Shown here: piece by piece, positions 12,593 to 24,239 of the stretch
How the letters are laid out: the number at the start of each line of letters is the position of its first letter
Numbering within the stretch: position 1 is the stretch's first letter
Source of the DNA: Artemisia argyi
Lineage: Eukaryota; Streptophyta; Magnoliopsida; Asterales; Asteraceae
DNA length: 64,000 bases
NCBI GenBank assembly: GCA_030686995.1
Contig: CM060696.1
Span: forward strand, 116,935,449-116,999,448
Direction: 5' to 3'
Notes under the pieces: model-generated
Seen by the model: only the letters and a program-made list of their open reading frames with translations
Database searches by the model: none
Told to the model about the DNA's origin: nothing
Made by a program: the position numbers and the translations under genes

Positions 12593-12974
12593 CTGACATC
12601 AACTATAGTTGAGTCTACTTTGCTTATTGATGATTCATTCCACAGATTGTACATAAGTTTGGCCCAAAATTTCTACTGAAGTTGTACCTGGCTGGGACTA
12701 TTGCTGGTTCATCCTTCTTCTTGTTAGAACGTGCTTCTATAAAGGTACAACGATTGATCTTAAGATTTTTAAAATTAATCTAATAGTGGCTCATGTTGAT
12801 CCATAATATATACCATAAAACACCTTTATTCCCATGACTGATTCCTAATAACAAGAGACAATTTGTGGGGATACTTGATCTCATATCCTCCAATTAAAAT
12901 GGATGGAGTTCTACATGATTTCGTATTATTTTCAAACTAAAACTATTTATTCTTGTAGCTCTGTAAAACCAAAT

Positions 12975-13075
12975 AAAAAAAGGACAAAAACAGGAGAGAC
13001 TCAAACCCGGACTTCATCATAAGTGTGATACCACTTGTTCTATATTAAAAGTAGAATGTAGGTATTACTGTTCAT
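12975..13075 (-). mobile_element. Possible SINE, minus strand
   Basis: Read on the minus strand: AACAAGTGGTATCACAC (A-box-like), then CCGGGTTTGAGTCTC (B-box-like), then a T-rich end. No target duplication was seen. Confidence 0.35.
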
Positions 13076-13098
13076 CAATAGTGAATATCATTTTGATA

Positions 13099-13240
13099 TT
13101 ATATTCGAGTCTGTAAGTGTCCTAAGGGACTGAGGTGAGGGATATCACCCTCATCATATGTACCTCAACGTTTTTTGGAGTAATGAATTTTACCGGGGTG
13201 AATTAACGCTTTTACCAAAAAAAAAAAAAAAAAAAAAAAA
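13099..13240 (+). mobile_element. Short poly-A retroposon with 12-bp target duplication
   Basis: About 118 bases ending in a run of 24 A, flanked by ATCATTTTGATA at 13087-13098 and again at 13241-13252. This is the signature of target-primed reverse transcription. It contains ACCGGGGTGAATTAACGC near its end. It could be a SINE or a 5'-truncated LINE 3' end. Confidence 0.75.
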
Positions 13241-13259
13241 ATCATTTTGATAAATGTTA

Positions 13260-13509
13260 CTCCCTCCGTCCCATATTAAATGTCCAGTTTTGACTTTTCA
13301 CATATTTCTTTTTCAAATTTAACTTTAAATATTTTTAATTGTATTATATAGTATTTGATAAATATGAAATGAAAATACATTTAAAACACAATCTATTTAT
13401 ATATTTTGTTTCAAATATTATCTAACACAAACAAAAATATTTAAAGTCAAAATTGAGATAGAAAGACTTCAAAAAATCCAACAAGACATTTAATATCGAA
13501 CATGGGGAG
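13260..13509. mobile_element. Stowaway MITE (Tc1/mariner)
   Basis: Begins with the canonical plant Stowaway end CTCCCTCCGTCCC followed by ATATTAAATGTCC, and ends with the mirrored GACATTTAATATCGAACATGGGGAG. TA flanks both sides (13258-13259, 13510-13511). 250 bp. Confidence 0.92.
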
Positions 13510-13522
13510 TATATAACAAATA

Positions 13523-13929
13523 GGAAAAATGGTCTAAAAATACATCGAACTTGCCACTTTTTCCTATTGTATACATCAATTTTTTTTCCTATTGTATGCA
13601 CAAACTTTCTTAATCATCTTATTCTAGCCAAATACTTTCTTAATCATCCTATTGTAGCCATAAATCTGACGTGACAAGAGTTAATTACATAAATTTACAT
13701 AAATCGTCCTTGTGGCTCTAAACAATTGCACCATTCATCCTTGAGTCAATTACATAAAAGGTCCCTGTGGTTCAAAAATTTTCACCCGTCGTCCTTGTGG
13801 ATTTAATCAAGTTAAAAACAATCTTTAAATTAAAATAAACAAATAAACAATAATAATAATAACAATAACAATAATAATAATAATAGTAATAATAGGAACA
13901 ACGACGACAACGACAATAATAATAAAATA

Positions 13930-13984
<55 letters not shown>

Positions 13985-15436
13985 TATGAAAATGAATAAA
14001 AACGTATGAAAACTTGACATTTGATTTTAAATCACGATTTTGACCCCTTTCTGATCCGAATCATCAAAAAGTGTAAAACACGAAAGTTGTCCAGAATGAT
14101 GTTTTACATTAAAACTCGCGTGATTTTAACTTGAAATTGCAAAACAATTACTATTTACTACCAAAACTTAAGTGGTTTTCAACGAAATTAATAACTTATA
14201 AACTTATAAACTCTTGTAAATCTTATAAGTTATAAGTTGTGCAAATCATCAAACTTATAAAATTTACAAGAGTTTATAAGTGTATAAGTTATAAATTTGA
14301 TCAAAAACCGCTTAAGTTTTAGTAGTAAACAACCATTGTTTTGCAATTTCAGTTTAAAATCCCATGAGTCTTGATGCAAAACATTATTCCTGACAACTTT
14401 CGTGTTTTACACTTTCGATGATTCGGACCAAAAGGGGTCAAAATCATGATTTAAAATCGATACAGAAATATTTTTATCAAATGTCAAGTTTTCATACGTT
14501 TTAATTTATTTTCATATATTTTTATCCGTTTTCATACATAATATATGTATAAAAATGGATGAAAACGGATAAAAAACATAAGAAAAATGGAAAAAAAACA
14601 TAGAATAATAGATGAAAACGATTAAAAGTATATGAACACGGATAAAAATGTATGAAAATATGAGAAAAATGAAAGAAACGGATAAAAACATGAGAAAAAT
14701 GGATGAAAGCGTATAAAAATGGACGAAAACTGATAAAAACCTATGAAAACATGAGAAAAATGGACGAAAACGTAAGAAAAACGGACAAAAAAGATAAAAA
14801 GGTAAGAATAGTCAATGAGGACTAACGATGTAAATATATTAACTCAATGAGGATGAACGATGCAAATATTTTAGCTCTATAATCAATGAGGTATAATGAT
14901 GCAAATATTTTAACTCAATGAGGACTAACGATGTAAATATTTTAACTCTTGATAAAAAAATGTTTGTATAAAAAAGTGGCAAAATATTTGATAAAAAATG
15001 TGGCAAAATATTTGATAAAAAAAATGTGGTATAATAAAATGTTGGAAAAGACGATATGTGTAAATTTTTAGAGCCACAGGGACTACTTATGTAATTAAAT
15101 CAAGGACGAATGGTGTAATTTTTTAGAGCCACAAGGACAATTTATGTAATTAACTCTTGAAAGCACGACAGGTGAAAATTTTAGAGCCACAGGGACCTTT
15201 TATGTAATTGACTCAAGGACGAATGGTGCAATTGTTTAAAGCCACAAAGACGATTTATGTAAATTTATGTAATTAACTCTTGCCATGTCAGATTTATGAC
15301 TACAATAGGATGACTAAGAAAGTATATGGCTACAATAGGATGATTAAGAAAATTTGTGCATACAATAGAAAAAAAAAGTTTGATGTATACAATAGTAAAA
15401 AGTGGCAAGTTCAATGTATTTTTAGACCATTTTCCC
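13523..15436. mobile_element. Mutator-like foldback element with long inverted arms
   Basis: A 9-bp duplication TAACAAATA at 13514-13522 and 15437-15445 flanks ends GGAAAAATGGTCTAAAAATA and its mirror. The arms run inward for about 700 bases to a centre near 14240. Nine-base duplications and long terminal repeats are typical of MULEs. No transposase. The left arm holds an (AAT)n stretch (13848-13985). The right arm is longer because of GATAAAAA(C/T)G-type repeats (14480-14800) and four tandem copies of a ~33-base unit, AATGAGGACTAACGATGTAA (14813-14952). Confidence 0.88.
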
Positions 15437-15536
15437 TAACAAATAACTAGGTAGCCTTATATAAAAATAGCTGAGAGCTTGATCACTTTTTGTACTCAGA
15501 CAATACAATTTGAAAAACACCCGCTAGTCCCAACTA

Positions 15537-15816
15537 CAATGTTTTAAAAACCGGGTCACTAATCAACCTGATCTGGTTCACTGGTCCAACTAGGTTAACC
15601 CGATTTTCCGTTAAGCTGAAACAATAGTTTGATTTACAAAATTAAATACTTATAAAACATGAAAATTGATAAAACATATATTACAATACAAAATACATAT
15701 AATTCAACGAGAAGAAAAGTTTTAAACTAAAATCACATTGCATTTAGTAAAAAACAGCCAATTCAAAATGGTCATTTTTTCTCCCAAAAACGGTTCAACC
15801 GGGTTTCAAAACATTG
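15537..15816. mobile_element. Small hAT-like MITE
   Basis: CAATGTTTTAAAAACCGGG at the left is mirrored as CCGGGTTTCAAAACATTG at the right. The flanks are CCCAACTA and CCCAACAT, an imperfect 8-bp duplication. 280 bp, no coding. Last large insertion before rhomboid exon 15956-15988. Confidence 0.75.
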
Positions 15817-16782
15817 CCCAACATCATATATTATACAACTTCAAACAGCATGATCACATCAATATTAAGCACATTATATTATGAGTATTGTTTTCATATT
15901 TCACATCAACGGTATAGTGTTTTAACTCACTTCATTATTTTCCCCCTAACTACAGGATGGATCCGGCGATTCAGAAATACCAATGCTGGTACTTTAGCAA
16001 TCCAACATCTCTCCATATCTTGTTCAAGCATAAGAATTTGAATATCTGAATTTGTTTTTTAGGGAGCAAGTGCCGCAGTGACCGCTATCATGGTGCTTGA
16101 TTTATTTTATATCCCAACCAAGAAGAAATACTCTATCCTTGAGTTTATAACGTATAGCGCTTCCATCTTACTGGTAAATTAACTTTGACATTATCGCAAT
16201 GATCATATATGGTTAGCTTATGAGTATCTTATGACTCTCTTATTTCATTTTATCTTTTCAGGGAATATATATAGTCTGGGATGATGTGTCACTAACATTA
16301 GCGGTAGGAATTTTAGTTTTATCAGTACCATTTTTCTTTTTAACATAGAGATTAAACATATTACATTTCAAGTTTATAACTGATAATTAATTATATAGAA
16401 AACATTAGGGTACACTTACCACTTTGCCTGTCAGTAGTAATCTTTGTCATTATACTATATGATTATTCAACTGATATATAGTCACAAATTAACTTAAGGT
16501 AAATGTTTATAACCATATGCTCGAATGTTATATTTTGAAAACCTTTTTGTTTATTCTGAATTTGAATTGTTGATCCTTGATCTAAAAATTCAAACGGTAA
16601 CTTGTTTTTTTGATAGAGGGACTCTTTACAGTGATTTGAGAAATTCATTTTTTTTTTGAAAATTTTAATTGCAACTATTTTTTATTCTTTACTATTTCAG
16701 AGGGGAGATGGAGGGTCTGCTCACTTAGGTGGTACTGCGGTGGCTGCCTTAGTTTGCGCACGACTGATGATGAAGCATCTAT

Positions 16783-16922
16783 TGTAGAATAATAGGTAAA
16801 GCGTATATCTATTAATGTGAATCATACGGTATATAAATACAATTACAAGGAACATTCTAGACCACGGGCTTTAGCCCATACAAATGTTACATGGACTATA
16901 ATTACAAATATATCGACTAACA
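16783..16922 (-). repeat. 3' LTR (140 bp) with purine tract beside it
   Basis: TGTAGAATAATAGG ... ATCGACTAACA in plus sense. In element sense the purine tract GCGGGGGAG (16923-16931) precedes it. A TATA-like TATTTATATACC is present in element sense. The LTR supplies the TAG that now ends the rhomboid frame. Confidence 0.93.
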
Positions 16923-16934
16923 CTCCCCCGCAGT

Positions 16935-18410
16935 TAGAGCGGGAGGACACCGGACACTCAAACTGGACCTAAATTCTTGAAACAAAACATAAGGTAACCC
17001 TTTGGTAAAAATATCTGCATAGTGATAACGCGACGGCACATGAAGCACTCTAACCTGACCAGCAGCAACCAAATCCCGTACAAAATGAATGTCAATCTCT
17101 ATATACTTCGTACGTTGATGCTGAACCGGATTAGATGATAATTAAACAGCACTAACATTATCACAGTAGACCAGCGTAGCAGAAGACAAAGGTGTGTGTA
17201 ACTCACGTAAAAGATTTCGCAACCAACAAGTCTCAGCAACAACATTGGCAACCCCACGATACTCTGCCTCAGCACTGGAACGAGAAAGCTTCGGTTGACG
17301 CTTAGAGGACCAGGAGAGAAAATTATTGCCAAAAAAAACACAATATCCAGAAGTCGATCTCCGAGTAGTAGGGCATCCAGCCCAATCAGCATCAGAATAA
17401 GCAACCAATGAAGAAGTTGATGAAGAAAACAACTGCAAACCGTAGTCTAATGTACCCCGAACATACCTCAAGATCTGCTTAAGAGCCGAGAAGCGAGGCT
17501 CCCGAGGATCATGCATGAAAAGACAAATCTTCTGTACTACATATGAAATATCAGGCCTAGTAAAAGTAAGATACTGTAGAGAACCAACAAGACTCCTATA
17601 TAACTTAGGATCAGAAACCGGAGCACCATCATCACCCAATTTAGACTCTGTGTCAACAGGAGTCCGAGAAGGGTTACAACCAACCATATGTGCACACTCC
17701 AATATCTCTATAGCATACTGACGCTGTGACAAAAACATCCCTGATGAGTCACGCGTAACAGAAACACCCAAGAAATAATTAAGAGCACCCAAATATGTAA
17801 TAGCAAACTCCTTATGTAAAGAATCAATGATATGCAATAAACCATCAGTCGAAGCAGTGAGTACAATATCATCCACAAAAAGTAACAAAAATGCAGTATC
17901 ATCACCCTGTTTATAAATAAATAACGAGGAGTTACAACGACTAGAAGAAAATCCAACAGTAGTGTTGTAATTAGCAAATCGCTGAAACCATGCCCGAGGA
18001 GCCTGTTTAAGACCATACAACGAACGCTACAATAAACATACATAATCAGGATGAACAGGATCACGAAACCCAGGTGGCTGATACATATAAACCGTTTAAG
18101 CCAAATCCCCATGTAAAAAAGCATTCTTGACATCCAGCTGATGTACCGGCCAATGTCGAGAAATAGCTAAACTAAGAACTGTCCGAATAGTGCCGGGTTT
18201 AACAACCGGGCTAAAAGTCTCATCAACATCCACACCCTCTATCTGATTACTACCATTGGCCACAAGACGAGCCTTGTATCGACTAAGGGTGCCATCTGCT
18301 AAATACTTGTGACGAAACAGCCATATACTACGGATAACATTTGCATCTGGGGGTTTGGGTACAAGAGCCCAAGTTTTGTTTTTAATAAGTGCATCATGCT
18401 CTTCACACAT
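16935..18410 (-). pseudogene. Copia RT and RNase H, broken
   Basis: RT pieces at 18410-18096 (KNKTWALV, KARLVANG, VHQLDVKNAFLHG) and 18020-17142 ([10 protein letters not shown], catalytic box FVDD instead of YVDD, FLGVSVTRD; RNase H DADWAGCP, SSAEAEYRG, YCDN). They share one frame interrupted by stops near 18096 and 18027 and another at 17142, after which the RNase H tail (ending near 16935) is still recognisable in the same frame. A frameshift separates this from the integrase frame. Not functional. Confidence 0.88.
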
Positions 18411-18582
18411 AGCATTTTACCAATTGGGATCACGAAACGCATCACTAGAAGACTGAGGTAAAGGAGAAATCGTAGACACATGACCAGCATAACGAGGATT
18501 GGGACGAGTAATCCCGACACGAGCCCATGTGACCATAGGGTGAATCGAACCGGTAGGTTGTAGAATTAGGGGAGGTGGTGAT

Positions 18583-20157
18583 TCATGAGAAAAAAACAGG
18601 TGTTGGTGGTGTTTCTGGCGTTTGAGTTGTTGGTGGTGTTTGTGGCGTTTGAGGAAGTGGTGTAGGGGTAGGAGAAGGACTAAGAGGCGCATCAGGTGCA
18701 GTAGGTGTAGGAACATTGGTTGTAGTTGTGGGAGATAATATCAGAATATTAGAAATAACATTAGATGAGTCATCCAAAAATTCATAAGAAGAACTGACAA
18801 AGGAAGTCTTTGTGGCAAACAGGAAAACAGTTTCATCAAAGGTAACATGTCGGGAAAGAATAATTTTATTGTTGTTCAAATCTAAACAAATATAACCACT
18901 ATGATTCATGGCATGACCTAAGAAAAGAGAAGGTGTGGCCCGACCACCAAGTTTGTCATTAGTATCAATATGAGGATAACAAAGACACCCAAAGGTACGT
19001 AAAAGACTATAGTCAGGTTTTATCCCAAAAAGGCGAGTGAATGGGACTTCATTGTCAATGGCACGTGATGGTAATATATTTAAAAGATAAACAGCCATAT
19101 TAAGAGCCTCTGTCCAATAATTAGGAGGAAGATGTGCTTGAAATAACAAAGTACGAATAAGGTTATTGATGGTTCTAATCATCCTCTCGGATTTCCCATT
19201 TTGTTGAGAGGTACGAGGACAAGAAAATCTAAATTGAATCCCATTATCTGAAAATATTTTGTGAAAAGCTTGGTTATCAAATTCTCCACCATGGTCACAC
19301 TGAAAAGACTTAATTTCACACTTGAATTGAGTACGAACAAAGCTACGAAACAAAGTAAATTTAGACAAAACATCATATTTATTAACTAAAGGATAAACCC
19401 ACACAAACTGAGAATAATGATCCAAGAACAAGACATAATATTTGAAACAAGAAAGACTCAGAATTGGGGAAGTCCACAAGTCCGAGTGTACAATATCAAA
19501 AGAAGACTTAACAAAACTGCTGGAGCTGACAAACGGAAGTTTCACATGTTTGCCAAGCTGACAAGCATGACAAAGAACGGGAGACTTCTCTTTATTACAA
19601 GAAATAGAACTACTTGAAAGGACACGACGTAGCACTTCACTTCTTGGATGTCCAAGACGCTGATGCCACATATACTGACTCGCTAGAAAAGCATGCGGAA
19701 TGGTAGAAGGCTGATTGACTGGGTAAAGATCACCATTGCTATCACAGCGGAGCAGCACCTGACGCGTTTGAAACTCCTTAACAGAAAAACCAAAAGGGTC
19801 CAACTCGACTGTACAATAATTATCACGAACAAATTGACGAACAAATATTAAATTCTTAACAATATTAGGAGTAATTAAGACATTATTTAAATGAAGAGGG
19901 CGAGTGGGAGTAGGCAAAATGCTATGGCCAGAGTTGATAACAGGAATGGACTGGCCGTCACCAACCGCAATAAACGGGTAAATGCACGAATTAAAAACAT
20001 TACTAAGACAATTGACATTATCATTAATGTGGGAGGACGCACCTGTATCCATGTTCCAGTTACCAACAGTAGGTTCCTCAAGTGTGTCAGTAGTAAAAGC
20101 ATGAGGTAAAACCGTTTCTTGACCCTGTAGTGAGCACCCTTGTTGTGAACCAATCAT
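18583..20157 (-). pseudogene. Copia protease and integrase, long open segment
   Basis: A 524-residue open segment. Protease active site WNMDTGASSHI near residue 37; GAG-pre-integrase with HQRLGHP and CHACQLGK (HHCC zinc module); integrase core with D (VHSDLW), D (QCDHGGEF) and E (QQNGKSE). The tail is a Pro/Thr-rich linker of PTPT and PPTP repeats. It is in the same frame as gag upstream but cut off from it by stop codons between 20158 and 20250, and out of frame with RT downstream. Confidence 0.88.
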
Positions 20158-20250
20158 ATGATGAGAAACCTATTGCGAACCGGACAAAGAAGAACCCCTA
20201 CGCACATTAAATGAACTACCCTGCTGCAGTGGAGACCCAACTGGTACGAA

Positions 20251-21480
20251 CTACCATTGACCATGTATAACCGAGGGATATGAACCCCCAGTCAACGAAC
20301 CCCCTTGTTGCACAGTCAACGAACCCCCTTGCTGTTGGGATAAATCGGCAACTGGAATCTGACCTTTGTCAAGATGAACCCCCTGTTGCATAATTGGACC
20401 CCCTGCGTATGTGTTAATATGTGAAGCTAGCTGGGCTTGTTTTTCAAAACCTGGTGGAACCATAACACATGCTAAGGGCTGAGTAGGACTAGTGGAACTT
20501 TGCACTTGTGTGTTGACATTAGATACTTTGGTATCTCCCCCATTCATATTGCATTGAATTCCTAACTTAGCCAAAAGAGAATCAAAATTTGCCAAGTCAT
20601 GAGATGACAAATTAGTATTTGTAGGAGCAGTCACTGTTGAAGGCCGTTTAGAAGGATTGTTGTGAATACCATCATGTAGAAACTTACAATGGACACCAAA
20701 TCGACAAAAACCTTGAGCAAAAAGAAAACACGGTTTGTATACCTTTTCATTAGGATTAGTAGTACGCCGCATATTGGCATTCGAGTTTGCCAATAAAACC
20801 ATTGGGGATGAGGAAGTAGAGTCAACAGAAGCATCTTGAGTACGAGTCTTTAAATGCATCTCTTCGGTGGTAAGCATTGAATGGACCGTTTATAGATCGG
20901 GAAACACTTCACGATGAGCAATGATAGTAGATACACTATCATATTTGGCTGGCAACCCCTCCAATGCAAAGGTAACTATGTCATCATTGCTAATAGGAGA
21001 ACCCAAACTCGATAAGATATGAGCCATGTTTTCAATCTTCCTAAAGTAAGCATCAATGCTCAAATCCCCAAGTTTGTTAGCACGTAGTTCGGCCTTCAAT
21101 GCAATAGAGCGAGAACGCTTATTGTCATTGAAGATGAAAGCTAGCATGTCCCATGCGTCCTTGGCCGTTTGAGGATCCTCATTAATAAGGCGTTGTTGAA
21201 GCGTTGGAGACAAAGTAATGAAAATACAAGAAAGTACAATGGTGTCAATTTTTAACCATTCGGCATTGGGAGCACTTGAAGTTGCATCATCAGAAGACTT
21301 GCCTAGTAAGTGATCCAATATGGAGTAGCCTTTGCAAATGTGCTTGAGAAAATAAGTCCAAGATGAGTAATTCATCTCTTCAACATCCAACTTGACCGGA
21401 ACAAGGGTGGGAATGTTATTGATAGTCATTAGTTTGTCGGACAAAAGAATAACGGGTGATGGGGGAGTCTGTCCTGTCAT
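20251..21480 (-). pseudogene. Copia gag with CCCH-type zinc finger
   Basis: Two segments in one frame, 21480-20890 and 20877-20251, split by a stop at about 20887. The first has the UBN2 gag fold (WTYFLKHICKGYSILDHL ... YFRKIENMAHILSSLGSPI). The second has a CX7CX5CX3H finger (CFLFAQGFCRFGVHCKFLH) in place of the usual CCHC knuckle, then a Gln/Ser-rich tail with tandem GGSL units. CCCH gags occur in a subset of plant copia elements as far as I know. Confidence 0.85.
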
Positions 21481-21784
21481 AGTCGAGCCTTAATAGTAAC
21501 ACAAACTAGGGTTTTGTTTGGAAAAATAAAGGGAATAGTAACAGTAGACGAAGGGTGCAGTAAATAGAGTTAGGGCTTAGTAGCAAACACCGAAGAATAA
21601 CACAAAAAACAGGAGAACAAAAACCACCAAAAGGACTAGCAAATTGTCGACTGGTTATCAAACACCAAAACCAACAATCGATTTTGTAACAAACTATTGA
21701 GTGGCTATCAAACACCAAAGCCAACAGTCGACTAATACTTGAGCAGAAAATAAAAGAATTTTTTTAGGGTTTAGAGAAGGATTG

Positions 21785-21799
21785 ATGGCTGTGATACCA
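21785..21799 (-). promoter_or_regulatory. Primer binding site, tRNA-iMet type with a mismatch
   Basis: Minus strand ATGGTATCACAGCC; the usual form is TGGTATCAGAGCC, so one base differs. Confidence 0.8.
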
Positions 21800-21939
21800 T
21801 GTAGAATAAAGGGTAAAGCGTATATCTATAAATGCGAATCATACGGTATATAAATACCATTACAAGGAACATTCTAGACCACTGGCTTTGACCCATACAA
21901 CTTTTACATGGACTCTAATTATGAATATATCGACTAACA
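21800..21939 (-). repeat. 5' LTR (140 bp)
   Basis: TGTAGAATAAAGGG ... ATCGACTAACA, aligned end to end with 16783-16922 without gaps. The right-hand copy of the TCTAT duplication follows. Confidence 0.93.
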
Positions 21940-21944
21940 TCTAT

Positions 21945-22904
21945 GAATTAATAGTTAGACTATCTTTTGTTTAATTAGCGTAATAGTATCGATATAATAT
22001 GTTACGAGATTCACGTTTGTTTTTTTCCCTTTGTTTCCACACCCGTTTTACACATGCGCTAGTGAGATCTTTTGTCGGGTTGGTGTTGGCCCAAAAGTTG
22101 GGTATGTAGCCGACAATGAGTTTTTTTTCTGATAAGAACAAATGGTCACACCGTTCGTTGTCGTTTTCCATAGTTGCTTGAAAGTCGATATCATTAACTC
22201 TCATTCTACAAAGACAACATGTTTTATAAATGATTAAATGGGGGCTGATTAAGAAATCATTTGACACACATATAAAAAAATAATGTCAAATTACAAGGGG
22301 CGTTCACAATTCTGTTTCAAACCGAAAATACTGAAAACCTAGTCGACTTAGAACGGAACAAAGCGGGCAACTCTTGTGTCATCCCTTTTATGCTATTGCC
22401 TGAGAAACCAGAAAGATTTTTTGGTTGTATTGGAGTGAAATTAGATGTAAATTAGTAGTGATGAGTTGTATTTATAGGTTTTAGAGGAAATGGATAATTT
22501 TTTTGCCAAAGAGAAAAGTGGCCTTTTATTATACCGTTATAACATATGGAATTTTAGGAAAAGAATAAGTTAAATTATTCAAAAAATCAACGTTGAAGTG
22601 ATGCGACACGATAGCCCTATAATAAGATGGTAACACATTCGTACCAGAGGTGCTCTTAGAGCTTATGAACTTGGGTTTTCAGTTTAGTTAAGTTCATAAA
22701 CTCAAATTCATAGGCTTATAAGCCATAAGTATTGAGGTTATTGAGATTTCAAATTTAATAGGCTTTTAAGCCCATCATATAAGCTTACACAGACACGGAT
22801 AATATGTGTGAGTCATGTAATTAAGAATAGTTGTGCGGTTTCTCTTGTTCACGTTTAGCATCTAAATTACAAAAAGCATGATCTATATGCTAAAGTTCCG
22901 AACC
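21945..22904. other. Rhomboid 3' flank, no gene recognised
   Basis: The first bases are the original 3' flank of the rhomboid frame: in the empty site the frame would have read CTA TGA. A 98-residue open frame on the minus strand (22267-21971) has some cysteines (CCLC) but matches nothing I know. The rest is AT-rich. Confidence 0.5.
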
Positions 22905-23069
22905 ATCTATAAAAGGGCTTAGTGGTAAGGCGTCCCGAAGGTCTTAGAAGAGACATGGGTTCAAGCCTCACAGAGAACATCTTGGAATGGTCAGGGAAGA
23001 GTTTGAAAATGACCACAAGAATACCGGGTTTCAAATGAACATACGATATCCCAATATGATGAAACACTC
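22905..23069 (+). mobile_element. SINE-like, tRNA-derived head
   Basis: GGGCTTAGTGGTAAGGCGTC (A-box) and GGGTTCAAGCC (B-box) are spaced as in a tRNA, followed by about 90 bases of unrelated body leading into (ATT)n. A true tRNA gene is ruled out by the lack of cloverleaf pairing. No target duplication was found because of the array. Confidence 0.6.
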
Positions 23070-23179
<110 letters not shown>

Positions 23180-23484
23180 TATTTTTTTGATTACATGAAA
23201 TTGGAGGGGAGTCTAGACACAATCTGTGCTCCCACTCCTTTTTGAAAAATAAAAGCATACTCTTGATATTATTAGAGTGGCTGGTGACAATAGACTTGAT
23301 ACGAGAAAGTGTATTCAGAGCTTCCACCTCAAGTTCCTCGAGCGTAGAAAAACCAAAAGGGACAAACTTATATCCATTGTCTTCACACTTGGACGCATAC
23401 TTCTTCCTTTTCTTTTCCACAGCATTACCCAAAGCTACCCCAGGGGCCCATGACGACACCCCAGTCCTCGCAAACGGAGATACC

Positions 23485-23803
23485 TGTTAGGATCAAAGTT
23501 TATAATCCTAACACATAAATGAAACGACATTTACGGGATTACATTAGCTATCTTGAAAGGCACAAACACATGGACTAGAAGCGTCATTATTGTAAAGTTG
23601 TGTGTTTGTTGACCTATTAATACCCCCTCCATACTTTCATGGAGGGGTGAGACTTAGTGTGTATTTTCACTCTTCATTTTCATTCAATAAAACACCTAGT
23701 TTTCCTTCTCTCTCTACTTTCTCTCACTAACAATGGGTTTCATCTTCTTCCACCAAACCCGACCTCCCGAATCACATAATCAACACAAATATACGATCCA
23801 ACA
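23485..23803 (+). repeat. 5' LTR of the 3.7-kb element
   Basis: TGTTAGGATCAAAG ... GATCCAACA. AATAAAA (about 23687) is a likely poly(A) signal, with a CT-rich tract after it. Confidence 0.92.
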
Positions 23804-24239
23804 AGTGGCATCAGAGCCAAGGTTTTTACTTTGTTGATTATTGTGGTTAAATCTTGTCAAAGTTGTTATCTTTAAGCTGTTTTACCATGGGTTCGTACCA
23901 TTTTTTATCATTTTTTTTTGGCTTAATAGTTGTTAGACAGCTTTTTTGTATCAAATGGTCTCAAAAGTAATCAACTTTTATTTCCAGTTTCATATGTCTG
24001 GTTCTTGTGTCTTTTATAGTAACAAGATTTCAGTCTTATGTAGCTTTCATCATGTCGAGACTGTTTTGGTACCACACCCGTGAAAAATTTGTGGTCAAAT
24101 TGTGGGTTTTATTTCTGGGTCATGCTTAACTGGTCGGAATATAGTCGGAAAATCGTCGGAAAAGTCAGAATTTCTTGTATAAGAAATTCTCGATGTACTT
24201 GTTTTCGAGAACATGAGTAGTTTTCGAGAACACAATAAC

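Larger units (their letters stand above)
10481..16787 (+). pseudogene. Rhomboid-family intramembrane protease gene, damaged 5' exon
   Basis: Exons read with GT-AG borders: about 10481-10593, 11334-11453, 12646-12744, 15956-15988, 16063-16173, 16262-16303, 16701-16787. The six 3' exons are all phase 0 and open. They spell RLHTMITSGFSHF and HIVINM (helix 2 His/Asn region), FGPKFLLKLYLAGTIAGS, the catalytic-serine loop LGASAAV across the 15988/16063 junction (GASA instead of the usual GASG), and the catalytic histidine in GSAHLGG. The order and wording match plant mitochondrial rhomboids of the RBL12 type. The upstream exon carries an in-frame TAG at 10570-10572 just before FMMQNFM, and possibly TAA/TAG near 10483-10491, so this is probably a pseudogene or a gene lacking its 5' part. 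The stop at 16785-16787 comes from an inserted LTR. No promoter or first exon was found. Confidence 0.82.
16783..21939 (-). mobile_element. Ty1/copia element with 140-bp LTRs
   Basis: A complete element by structure: 5' LTR 21800-21939, primer site 21785-21799, gag, protease, integrase, RT, RNase H, purine tract, 3' LTR 16783-16922, and an exact TCTAT target duplication (16778-16782 and 21940-21944). The two LTRs differ at about 13 of 140 positions by eye (9 percent), so it is much older than the elements further right, in keeping with several stops and frameshifts in its genes. It sits at the end of the rhomboid reading frame. Confidence 0.95.

Noticed and set aside
12313..12679. Two frames with poly-Lys
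   Set aside because: They arise from the A37 run and the GATCCTAC repeats of the hAT element.
21971..22267. 98-residue minus-strand frame with CCLC
   Set aside because: No recognised domain, no neighbouring exons, and composition like the flanking AT-rich DNA; kept only as a note in the flank entry.
22905..22985. Candidate tRNA gene
   Set aside because: A- and B-box wording is present but there is no acceptor or anticodon stem pairing; SINE head is the better reading.
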